Source: a bacterium (GTDB lineage Bacteria > Myxococcota_A > Polyangia > Nannocystales > Nannocystaceae). From it: DNA of 64,000 nt. Below the pieces are notes generated by a model. That model was not told the DNA's origin. It saw only the letters and a program-made list of their open reading frames with translations, and ran no database searches. The stretch is from assembly GCA_024742475.1 (NCBI GenBank), contig JANSYI010000028.1:54573-118572 (forward strand). Reading direction: 5' to 3'. A program made the position numbers and the translations under genes. Shown in pieces: positions 16,130-23,973 of the stretch (position 1 is its first letter; each line of letters starts with the position of its first letter).

Positions 16130-17515
16130 CTACTTCGCTTCGAGCCGCTCGACGAGTCGGGGTCCGATCCGGGTGATCGAGCCGGCGCCGAGGGTGAGTA
16201 CGAGGTCACCTGCACGACACGAGCTGGCGAGCTGTCCGGGCAGCGCTTCGAAGTCGCTGCGGTACTCGACCTCACGGCCAGGCTGCCGCGCGCGAATCGC
16301 GTTGGCGAGCGCCTCCCCGTCGATACCCGGAATCGGGGCCTCGCCCGCGGCATGGACGTCGGTGACCACGACGGCATCGGCGTCGTCGAGACACGCCGCG
16401 AACGCGTCGAAGTTGTCGCGCAGCCGGCTGTAGCGGTGGGGCTGCATCACCGCCACGATGCGGCGATCCGCAAAGCTCGTGCGTGCGCCCGCGATGGTGG
16501 CTCGGATCTCGGTGGGGTGGTGACCGTAGTCGTCGACGACCATGACGCCAGCCGCTTCGCCCTTGAGGGTGAAGCGTCGCTGCACGCCGTCGAACTCCGC
16601 CAGGCCTTTGCGGATCGTCTCGGAGGGGATGTCGAAGAGGTCGGCGATCGCGATCGCGGCCAGCGCGTTGGCGACGTTGTGAATCCCCGGCATGTGCAGG
16701 GTGAACGTGCCGCGATCGTGGCCTTTGCACAGCACGCGAAAGGTCGTGTGCACGCCGGCGTGCCGGACTTCGGCGGCGACGTAGTCCGCGTCCGCGCGGT
16801 CGATCGCGTAGGTCGTGGTGGACTTGTGCAGCTGCGGGAGGACGGAGGCCACGTTCGGGTCGTCGAGACACACGACCGAGGCTCCGTAGAACGGTACCCG
16901 GTTGGCAAAGCCGACGAACGCCTCGAGCACCCGCTCGAGCGTGCCGTAGTGGTCGAGGTGCTCGTTGTCGATGTTGGTGATGACCGCGAACGTCGGGGTG
17001 AGGTAGAGGAACGAGCCGTCGCTCTCGTCGGCCTCGGCGAGCAGCAGATCGCTGTGGCCCAAGCGCGCGTTGCTGCCGAACTGGTTGACCTTGCCCCCGA
17101 TCACGACCGTCGGGTCGAGGTCGGCCGCCGCGAGAATGGACGCGATCATCGACGTCGTGGTCGTCTTGCCGTGCGACCCGGCGACGGCGATGCCTTCCTT
17201 GAGGCGCATCAGCTCGGCCAGCATCTCCGCGCGGGGGATGACGGGGATCTTCCGCTGTCGGGCTGCGACGACCTCCGAGTTGTCACGGCCGACGGCGCTC
17301 GAGGTGACGACCACGTCTGCGTCGCCGAGGTGCTCGGGGCTGTGCCCCTTGTACACGGTGGCGCCCAGCTCGGTGAGCCGCCGCGTCGTGTCGTTGTCCG
17401 CAATGTCGGTGCCGGTCACCTTGTAGCCGAGGTTGACCAACACCTCGGCGATGCCACTCATGCCGATGCCGCCGATGCCGACGAAGTGAATGTGGGTGTC
17501 GCGCTTGCGGAACAT
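16130..17515 (-). CDS. murC: UDP-N-acetylmuramate--L-alanine ligase
   Basis: 461 residues. MurC signatures are present: HFVGIGGIGMSGIAEVL at the N-terminus, the ATP P-loop GSHGKTTTTSM, the EADESDGSF block, NIDNEHLDHY, and DDYGHHPTEI near the end. It adds L-Ala to UDP-MurNAc, the first step of stem-peptide assembly. It sits 5 kb from ftsQ/ftsA on the opposite strand, although murC often directly precedes ftsQ in other bacteria. It is divergent from mutY. Confidence 0.97.
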   Translation of the reverse strand: MFRKRDTHIHFVGIGGIGMSGIAEVLVNLGYKVTGTDIADNDTTRRLTELGATVYKGHSPEHLGDADVVVTSSAVGRDNSEVVAARQRKIPVIPRAEMLAELMRLKEGIAVAGSHGKTTTTSMIASILAAADLDPTVVIGGKVNQFGSNARLGHSDLLLAEADESDGSFLYLTPTFAVITNIDNEHLDHYGTLERVLEAFVGFANRVPFYGASVVCLDDPNVASVLPQLHKSTTTYAIDRADADYVAAEVRHAGVHTTFRVLCKGHDRGTFTLHMPGIHNVANALAAIAIADLFDIPSETIRKGLAEFDGVQRRFTLKGEAAGVMVVDDYGHHPTEIRATIAGARTSFADRRIVAVMQPHRYSRLRDNFDAFAACLDDADAVVVTDVHAAGEAPIPGIDGEALANAIRARQPGREVEYRSDFEALPGQLASSCRAGDLVLTLGAGSITRIGPRLVERLEAK

Positions 17516-17592
17516 GCCGAGCCTGAGCCCGCCTTCTTAGCCGACTCGCCCATCGCTCGCCAAGTCCGCCGGGCCGTGCCAGGCTGGCGGCC

Positions 17593-18657
17593 GTGACGGA
17601 AGCCCCCGATTCGGCCTTGGCGACCGCGTTGGCGGCCGGTTTGGCGCCGTGGTTCGAGGCCTCCCACCGCGACCTCACGTGGCGACGGACGGCAGACCCG
17701 TACGCCATCTGGGTGTCGGAGATCATGCTGCAGCAGACCCGGGTGGAGACCGTCGAGCGCTACTACGCGGACTTCCTGGCGCGTTTCCCCACCGTGGAAG
17801 CGCTCGCCGACGCGGAGCAGTCGGAGGTGCTCGAAGCGTGGAGCGGGCTCGGCTACTACCGTCGCGCGCGTCTGCTGCACAAAGGGGCGCAGCACGTGCG
17901 CGACACGTTCGGGGGCACGGTGCCGGGCGATGGCGCATCGCTGCTCGGGGTGCCGGGCATCGGCAAGTACACCGCGGGTGCCATCGCATCGATCGCGTTC
18001 GACAAGCCGCAGCCGCTGGTCGATGGCAACGTGGCGAGGGTGCTGTCGCGGGTGTGCGGTATCGACGAACCCAAGCAGCAAGACGCGACCGCCAAGGGGC
18101 ACTGGCGCCTCACGGAGGCGATCCTGACGCGCGGCCGCCCGCGCGTGTTGGCGCAGGCGCTGATGGAGCTCGGCGCGACGGTGTGCACACCCAAGAGCCC
18201 GCGCTGCGAGGCCTGCCCGATTCGCGACCACTGCAACGCCTTGGCAACAGGGCGGACCGCGACCATTCCCGCGCCCCGAAAGAAGGTCGCGCAGCCGCTC
18301 GACCGGCTCTGCGCGCTCGCGGTCGTCAGCCGCAAGCGCTTGTTGATGATCAAGCGCCCGGCGACCGGCTTGCTCGCGAGCATGTGGTGTCTGCCGCTGG
18401 TCACCGACGAAGACGGGCCGACCGAGCTGGGCACCGTGTTCGAGGACGCCGAGGTCATCGACCGGTGGTCACGCGTGGGGGCGGTGCGCCACGTGTTCAC
18501 GCACCGCATCTGGGAGCTGTCCGTGTGCCGCGCCAACGTCCCCAAGCGCCCCGCGCTCGCGCTCACCGGCGAGGTCGCCTGGGTGTCCCCCGGCGACCGC
18601 CCCCCCGGCGGCATCCCCAGCGTCACCACCAAACTCCTAAACGCCGCCGGCTTCTAG
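17593..18657 (+). CDS. mutY: A/G-specific adenine glycosylase
   Basis: 354 residues from a GTG start. The catalytic Glu lies in WVSEIMLQQTRVETV, the helix-hairpin-helix is LLGVPGIGKYTAGAI, and the catalytic Asp is in PLVDGNVARV. Four cysteines with spacing C-x6-C-x2-C-x5-C (CTPKSPRCEACPIRDHC) bind a [4Fe-4S] cluster. A C-terminal NUDIX-like domain recognises 8-oxo-G. The enzyme removes adenine mispaired with 8-oxoguanine. It is divergent from murC with 77 bp between starts. Confidence 0.97.
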   Translation: MTEAPDSALATALAAGLAPWFEASHRDLTWRRTADPYAIWVSEIMLQQTRVETVERYYADFLARFPTVEALADAEQSEVLEAWSGLGYYRRARLLHKGAQHVRDTFGGTVPGDGASLLGVPGIGKYTAGAIASIAFDKPQPLVDGNVARVLSRVCGIDEPKQQDATAKGHWRLTEAILTRGRPRVLAQALMELGATVCTPKSPRCEACPIRDHCNALATGRTATIPAPRKKVAQPLDRLCALAVVSRKRLLMIKRPATGLLASMWCLPLVTDEDGPTELGTVFEDAEVIDRWSRVGAVRHVFTHRIWELSVCRANVPKRPALALTGEVAWVSPGDRPPGGIPSVTTKLLNAAGF

Positions 18658-18676
18658 CCCCACGAGTGGACACGGG

Positions 18677-18743
18677 CGCTCACTCAACCTCCGACGCCCA
18701 CCGGCGAGGCCGCTCACCCAACCTCCGACGCCCACCGGCGAGG
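18677..18743. repeat. 34-bp direct repeat, two copies
   Basis: CGCTCAC(T/C)CAACCTCCGACGC and its continuation occur at 18677 and again at 18711, a period of 34 bases, between the mutY stop and the next hairpin repeat. No coding or RNA signature was seen. Confidence 0.75.
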
Positions 18744-18760
18744 GAGGAGCGAAGCGACGA

Positions 18761-18843
18761 GAAAGGGCGCCCCGCGCCCGAACTTGGAGGGAGAGCGCAG
18801 GGGGCTCCGCCCCCGCAGCGAGGGAACCGAGAGGTTCCCCCTA
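18761..18843 (-). repeat. Stop-linked hairpin repeat, copy B
   Basis: On the minus strand it starts at the TAG stop of the outer-membrane protein gene (18843-18841) and reads GGGGAACC-TCTC-GGTTCCC, then GGGGGC-GGA-GCCCCC, then CTCCAAGTTCGGGCGC. It is nearly identical to copy A, in the same orientation relative to the gene it follows. Confidence 0.88.
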
Positions 18844-19389
18844 AAAGTAATACCGAACCTTCACCGACACATCGCCCGCCGCCGCCACGAAGCATGCATC
18901 GCGGCCGCCGCTGCAGGGGCCGTAGATCATGTACGGCGACCAGGTGCCCTCGAGCACCGTGTCGAGCGGAACTTCCTTCCAGTGGAAGGCGAGGCCGAGC
19001 GGCGGCTTGACGATCAGGCCCGCCTGGTTGCTGTCGAACCCGAGGCCCACGCCGAGCCCGATGTAGGGCATGAAGTCGAGCGTGCTGTTGGAGACGAAGA
19101 CGCCAGGCGTCCAGAGGTAGTCGACCAACACACCTCCATCGCCCAGGTGCAGCGGCAACCACGCGAGGTGGAACTGCAGCGCGTGCGCGGGATGGAAGAA
19201 ATGCTTGATCGACAGACCCATCGGGTCGCCGAGGCTGAGCCCGACGCCCGTGTTGCCGCCACGGCTCGCGATGCGAGTTCCAGGCGAGGGTGCTGCCGAT
19301 GCCTCGGTCGCATCGCCGAGGAAGGCGGCGAGTCCGAGTCCGGCGGCGATGCACAGAGAGGCTTTCGTGGTCTTGGCGCGGCGTCTCAT
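18841..19389 (-). CDS. Predicted outer-membrane beta-barrel protein
   Basis: 182 residues. A signal peptide (basic start, hydrophobic core, cleavage near ASA) precedes alternating aromatic/hydrophobic strands such as VGLSLGDPMGLSIKHFF and MPYIGLGVGLGF. The protein ends in VKVRYYF, with a C-terminal Phe as in barrel proteins recognised by the BAM complex. An eight-stranded barrel would fit the length. Function unknown. Its stop codon is inside hairpin repeat copy B. Confidence 0.8.
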   Translation of the reverse strand: MRRRAKTTKASLCIAAGLGLAAFLGDATEASAAPSPGTRIASRGGNTGVGLSLGDPMGLSIKHFFHPAHALQFHLAWLPLHLGDGGVLVDYLWTPGVFVSNSTLDFMPYIGLGVGLGFDSNQAGLIVKPPLGLAFHWKEVPLDTVLEGTWSPYMIYGPCSGGRDACFVAAAGDVSVKVRYYF

Positions 19390-19446
19390 CGTCTGGGGGC
19401 TTTGGGTATGACCGGCTTAGTCAGCGGACCATTGGGTGCAATCGGC

Positions 19447-20010
19447 TCAATCGCACGCAGTGTAATACGTCCCACGTCCCATCCCATGCCGCTCGAGATA
19501 TTCGTGGCGAACGAGCTGGCCGATGTGGAAGCGGAGCTTTCGACGGCCGATGCCCGTGAACTCTTCGAGCTGCTGCATCGTGGCGGTCTCCATGTTGGAG
19601 ACAATGGGCACCAGTACCTCGGCCGCCTCCTCGAGACTCATCGGCTCGTCCGCGTCGAGGCGCGCCTTCAGAGACTCGAGCGCGGCGTTCGAGCTGGCCA
19701 TGGTGGCTTTGGTGGGTTTCTTTCCCACCGGCTTCTTGCGCGCGGGCTTTGCAGGCGCGGGCGCCTCGGGCTCGCGCTTCACCTCGGCGGTCGCCGGCTC
19801 CGGCTCTTTCGCCGCGCCCAGCAGCGCGTTCGCGAAGTCTTGCAGCGTCAGCGCGCCCATGGGCTCGCTCCACCCCAGCGCCCGCGCGGCGTCGACCAGG
19901 TCACCGACGGTCGCGTCTTGTGGGACCTTGTCGGAGAGCGCCCGAAGGACGGCGCGCCGCTGCTCGGGGAGGAGGTTGCGCTCGAACGAGGTCTGGAACT
20001 GCGGTTCCAT
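19447..20010 (-). CDS. Winged-helix protein with Pro/Lys-rich linker
   Basis: 187 residues. An N-terminal helical region (residues 1-65) contains VGDLVDAARALGW. A Lys/Pro/Ala-rich linker (about 66-105, ARKKPVGKKPTK) leads to a C-terminal winged-helix fold: MQQLEEFTGIGRRKLRFHI as the helix-turn-helix and LERHGMGRGTYYT as the wing. DNA binding is inferred. The linker resembles those of nucleoid-associated proteins. The family is not recognised. It is 57 bp upstream of the barrel gene on the same strand. Confidence 0.78.
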   Translation of the reverse strand: MEPQFQTSFERNLLPEQRRAVLRALSDKVPQDATVGDLVDAARALGWSEPMGALTLQDFANALLGAAKEPEPATAEVKREPEAPAPAKPARKKPVGKKPTKATMASSNAALESLKARLDADEPMSLEEAAEVLVPIVSNMETATMQQLEEFTGIGRRKLRFHIGQLVRHEYLERHGMGRGTYYTACD

Positions 20011-20117
20011 AGGCGCGGCAACCTAGCAGCCCCACGCACACCCCACCACGCCATCATGCGGCGCTTCCGCACGAATCCCCTGCGCCCCGTCCGGCCTCGC
20101 AAGAATGTGAAGCCAGA

Positions 20118-20552
20118 GCAAGCGAAGAAGCCGCGGAGGCGGAGGAGCGGACCCCGAGGGTCTGCGAGCGAGGGCGCGCCGCGCCCGAACTTGGAGGGCG
20201 AGCGAAGGGCGGCTTCGCCGGCCGCAGCGAGGGAACCGAGAGGTTCCCCCTAAAGGAACCCGCGAGCGAGAGCGCGCCGCGCCCGATCTTGGAAGGGAGG
20301 CCGCAGGGGGCTTCGCCCCCGGAGGACGGGGAACCGAGAGGTTCCCCCAATGGCCTTGGAAGGGAGGCCGCAGGGGGCTTCGCCCCCGGAGGACGGGGAA
20401 CCGAGAGGTTCCCCCAAGCAAGCGAAGAAGCCGCGGAGGCGGAGGAGCGGACCCCACGGGTCCGCGAGCGAGGGCGCGCCGCGCCCGATCTTGGAGGGGA
20501 GGCCGCAGGGGGCTTCGCCCCCGGAGGACGGGGAACCGAGAGGTTCCCCCAA
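20118..20552 (-). repeat. Array of four stop-linked hairpin repeats (copies C-F)
   Basis: Four copies lie head to tail: C 20118-20252, D 20261-20350, E 20351-20417 (truncated) and F 20418-20552. Each has GGGGGAACC-TCTC-GGTTCCC on the minus strand and a second GGGGGC-GAA-GCCCCC-type hairpin (degenerate in C). C and F share an extra about 65-bp segment with GCAAGCGAAGAAGCCGCGG and are offset by exactly 300 bases, so one is a duplicate of the other. Copy F begins about three bases after the TAA stop of the L,D-transpeptidase gene, in the same orientation as copies A and B. No gene was seen in 20011-20554. Confidence 0.88.
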
Positions 20553-20554
20553 TA

Positions 20555-22738
20555 TTAAAAGAACGGGGTGAGCGCGTCTTCGACCGCTTCGCCGGCTTCC
20601 TTCATGGCCTCTTCGGCGGCCGCGGCCTTCTCTTCTTCGGTGAGCGGTCGCTCGAGGTAGCCCTCGAGGGGGGTCGACCGGCTGCCCCGGATCCGGCCGC
20701 GCGTCACGGTGACGGGGATCGGCTCGACCAGCTCGTACTTGTAGCCGCGCGTGCCGATCTTCATGTGGAAGGTGCGCCCGTCGTGCTCGAGCTTGCGGCC
20801 CACGCCTACGGGGACCTGCCCGATGCGCGTGTAGTCGCGGTGCTGCAGGACGAAGGTGAAGAGCCGAACCGCGTCCATGTTGTAGAGGCGGTGACAGCCG
20901 TGCGAGAAGCGGCGGAGGATCGACATGTAGTCGACGCTGCCGTGCGTGCGGATCGAGTTGTCGAACTCGGAGACCACGTTGCCCTCGGCGTCCTTGGACT
21001 GCTTGATGTGGTACGCGGCGACCAGCCCGTACGCCGAGCGGAACCCCGGTCCGATCTCGTCGTAGTTCACCCCGCGGCGGAACTTGCCGTTCTTCCACTT
21101 GCCCTTGATGAGCTCGGCCGGCGGCGTGGTCGCGGGCGGAATCCAAACCGGCGCAGCGACGATGTCCTTCCAGACGCGATCGCCGACGTCCGAGTTCTTG
21201 TACTTGAGCATCACCTCCCCGTCCTTGATCTCGTTGCGCCACGAGCCGATGGTGGTGCGCCAGTGCACGAGCGGGATCTTCTGGTCGGCGTAGTGGACGT
21301 ACAGCGTCAGGTGCGGGTAGCGGGAGCGCGGCTGTGACTTCTTCTTGCCGTCCTCGGTGTAGGGGAACTCGTACCAGACGTCTCCGCGATCGATGACGGC
21401 CGAGAACTGCATGTTGTCGCTGTAGTAGGCCGGCTTGGGCGGCATCTTGATGGCCACGAGCAGGTTCTCGAAGTTGCCCTCGCCGAGGTCCGAGAGCTTC
21501 GCGAGGGCGGCTTCGGCCGAGTCGGGCGTCTGCAGGCCCAAGGCTTCGACCGCGGCTGCGCTGTACTCGGTGACCAGGTCGCGCAGCTCGTGCTCGTTGC
21601 CGTCGGTGTCCTTCCAGCGGAACTTGCCGCGCTTCCACTGCGCAGCGGATCCGTCCTCGAGGATGCCCGCCGAGGTGACGACGCGTTCGGTCACGGCTCG
21701 AAGCACCCGCTCGTGGCTGGCCTCGTCGGGCGCGAGCGCGAGCATGTCGAGGTTGTCGCGCTTGAAGTGGCCCCAACCCATGATGTCGTGCTTGCGCTCG
21801 AAGTTGGCGAGCGCGTGCGTGGTCGCCGAGTCGTACACGCCCTTGGTGAACTTGCCGCGCCCGTCGGTGCCGTTGTTGAACAGGTGCTCGCAGCGAAAGC
21901 GGCGCTGGGCGTGGTCGATCACGTCGACCTCGTCTTGGAACGCGCGCCAGTTCTCGTAGGACTTCTGCGTGCGGGGGTCGGTCTTGGCGGCCTCGAGGTC
22001 GGCCGGGTCACCGAACGAGAGCTTCGCCTTCTTCATGTCCTTCTTGAGCTTGGCCAAGCGCATCTTCGCGGTGCGGTTGCGCTTGCTCTGACCCGACTTG
22101 CGATAGACGATCTTTCCGTCGAACCGCTTGAAGACCTCGGGGTCGAATCCTGCCTCCTCGAGGCAGGGGTTGATGTCGGAGGCGTGCGCGTCCCACTCGG
22201 CCTTGATCACCGACAGCGAGGGAGGGATGCCGTAGAGTTCGAGGTAGTTGTGGCCGTGCTCGCCGAGCGCGTCGCCATCGGAGTCGATCTGGTCGTTGGC
22301 CAGCCCGATGTATTTTTCGCGGTAGCCGTTGGGGGTCGAGTCCTCGGCCCCGGGGGTCTTCTCGGTGAAGATGTAGGGCGTCCAGGTGTTGGACAGGTCG
22401 ACGATGGTGTAGCCGCGGGCCTCGGCCTGCCCGATGTCCATCGCGGTGGGCTCTTCGCCGGGCGCCATGATCCACGCCTTCTGCGCGGGGTGCTCGCGGA
22501 AGCTGGTCTTGGTGATCTCGCCCAGGGGGAGGATCGTCTCGGCGTCGGCCTGCGCCGGCTCCTCGGGGTCTGCCTCATCGGCCTGGCCAAACGCCGTCGT
22601 GCGCCCGAGCTCCGATTCGGCGGGCTTGCCCTCCTTGCTTGCCCCCGAGCACCCCACCGCCAGGGTCAGCGCCAGGGCCAGTCCCTTGGCGAATCCTGAA
22701 TTCTGGTCTCTTTCGCGCGTCAAGCCGGTGTAGCGCAT
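20555..22738 (-). CDS. L,D-transpeptidase (YkuD family) lipoprotein
   Basis: 727 residues from the ATG at 22738. The lipobox AVGC follows a hydrophobic core. Near the middle, KGVYDSATTHALANFERKH resembles a peptidoglycan-binding domain. The catalytic YkuD motif is in the last quarter: HGSVDYM, then SHGCHRLYN with the nucleophile Cys. It would cross-link peptidoglycan or attach a protein to it in the periplasm. It is much longer than typical enzymes (250-450 residues) because of the N-terminal half. A stop-linked repeat directly follows the gene. Confidence 0.9.
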   Translation of the reverse strand: MRYTGLTRERDQNSGFAKGLALALTLAVGCSGASKEGKPAESELGRTTAFGQADEADPEEPAQADAETILPLGEITKTSFREHPAQKAWIMAPGEEPTAMDIGQAEARGYTIVDLSNTWTPYIFTEKTPGAEDSTPNGYREKYIGLANDQIDSDGDALGEHGHNYLELYGIPPSLSVIKAEWDAHASDINPCLEEAGFDPEVFKRFDGKIVYRKSGQSKRNRTAKMRLAKLKKDMKKAKLSFGDPADLEAAKTDPRTQKSYENWRAFQDEVDVIDHAQRRFRCEHLFNNGTDGRGKFTKGVYDSATTHALANFERKHDIMGWGHFKRDNLDMLALAPDEASHERVLRAVTERVVTSAGILEDGSAAQWKRGKFRWKDTDGNEHELRDLVTEYSAAAVEALGLQTPDSAEAALAKLSDLGEGNFENLLVAIKMPPKPAYYSDNMQFSAVIDRGDVWYEFPYTEDGKKKSQPRSRYPHLTLYVHYADQKIPLVHWRTTIGSWRNEIKDGEVMLKYKNSDVGDRVWKDIVAAPVWIPPATTPPAELIKGKWKNGKFRRGVNYDEIGPGFRSAYGLVAAYHIKQSKDAEGNVVSEFDNSIRTHGSVDYMSILRRFSHGCHRLYNMDAVRLFTFVLQHRDYTRIGQVPVGVGRKLEHDGRTFHMKIGTRGYKYELVEPIPVTVTRGRIRGSRSTPLEGYLERPLTEEEKAAAAEEAMKEAGEAVEDALTPFF

Positions 22739-22912
22739 CGATTCGATCGTAGCCTCCAGCCTGCAGACGCGCCAAAGCACTGGGAGATTTCAACGGCTGG
22801 GCCGAAGATTGCTGGGCGTTTGTCCCGCCTGGTGCATGAGGCCGCGCCGCAGCACGCACCGGGCGCGGAACTTTACATCGCCGCGTTGCCGTGCAACGTT
22901 CGGGCCGGATCC

Positions 22913-23692
22913 ATGCGGTCAATGCGAGTCCTCCGTTTCCTCGTCCTCAACGGCATCGCTGTAGGTCTTGGTGCCGTCGTCGCCACGTCGTGCATCGATG
23001 TGAACTACCCGACCGTGGCCTTTCGTTGTAACCCGCGTCAGTCCGACAACTGCCCGAGTACGCACTTTTGCTGCTCCGACGACCCCGCTGCGGTCGGCGG
23101 CGGGTTGCCGGCCTATCAGACAGCTGCGGGCGCTGGGAGCGGCGGTACGCCCTACTTCTCGGGCTTGAACAACGGTCTGGGCACCAAGGGCATGTGCGTG
23201 CGTACGGAGGACCTCCCTTCGGGCGCCGGCTTGTTCGAGGCCGCCGCGGCCAACTGCCCAGTCCCGTGCAACCCCACCTGGGACGAGGGCGACAAGCAGA
23301 CCGTCTGCGGAGCCGACCGCGTCTGCTGCCAGACGGTAGAAATCGAGCCCGAGGATTGCATTCAAGACGACGACGGCACGTGGCGGCCCGCGACCGGTGC
23401 TGACATTCGCGCCGGCAGCACCCGCTGGGAGCCCGCGCGTCACGCCACGCACCAAGACCCCGGCGGTGAGGGCTGCGCGACGTTCACGATGACCACCGAC
23501 ACCACGTCTGCGGTTCAAGACCCCGACTCGCCGTTCTCGCAGTGCCTCAACGAGCTCAGCGTCGCCGACCAGCGCGGCTTCTGCATGGCGCTGCAGCCCG
23601 GCCAAGCCTGCCCGACCGAGGTCGAGGGCTACCTGAACGCGTGCGAGCAGATCAACATGGGCCTCATCGCGCCGCCGGTCGCCGGCGCCTAG
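22913..23692 (+). CDS. Cys-rich lipoprotein
   Basis: 259 residues from the ATG at 22913 (22922 is also possible). The signal peptide ends in the lipobox ATSC. Cysteine pairs recur through the protein (HFCCSDD, RVCCQ, CPVPC), suggesting a disulfide-stabilised extracytoplasmic domain. No family was recognised. It diverges from the L,D-transpeptidase gene across 174 bp and ends before an inverted repeat. Confidence 0.82.
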   Translation: MRSMRVLRFLVLNGIAVGLGAVVATSCIDVNYPTVAFRCNPRQSDNCPSTHFCCSDDPAAVGGGLPAYQTAAGAGSGGTPYFSGLNNGLGTKGMCVRTEDLPSGAGLFEAAAANCPVPCNPTWDEGDKQTVCGADRVCCQTVEIEPEDCIQDDDGTWRPATGADIRAGSTRWEPARHATHQDPGGEGCATFTMTTDTTSAVQDPDSPFSQCLNELSVADQRGFCMALQPGQACPTEVEGYLNACEQINMGLIAPPVAGA

Positions 23693-23708
23693 TCGTCCTC
23701 GCGTCAGC

Positions 23709-23751
23709 AACGCCACGGGTAGCGGTATACGCGCCATCCCGTGGCGTTTCG
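23709..23751 (+). terminator. Probable terminator after the Cys-rich lipoprotein gene
   Basis: AACGCCACGGG (23709-23719) pairs with CCCGTGGCGTT (23738-23748), with an 18-base loop and a short T-rich end. It is 17 bases past the stop. The remaining 23752-23973 shows no gene. Confidence 0.65.
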
Positions 23752-23973
23752 CGTTGAGGCCAGCCGCTGAAGCCCCCAAATCGCCGGCGGGCATCAGAGC
23801 CTCGAAACCTCCGAAATCCCGCACCCAATCCCCGGTGCACCCACACCGGGCTGCGCTCGCGGGCCTGGAGTGCGCCAACCTCGCGTTGGCGTTGCCCACC
23901 AAAGCGCATACATTCGCGTCCCACCGGCCCCCCAAGGGCGGCCTTTGCGCTTCTCGCGCTCGAAGTACACCCG

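Noticed and set aside
20118..20552. CRISPR array
   Set aside because: The units are not separated by unique spacers of constant length and contain hairpins throughout.
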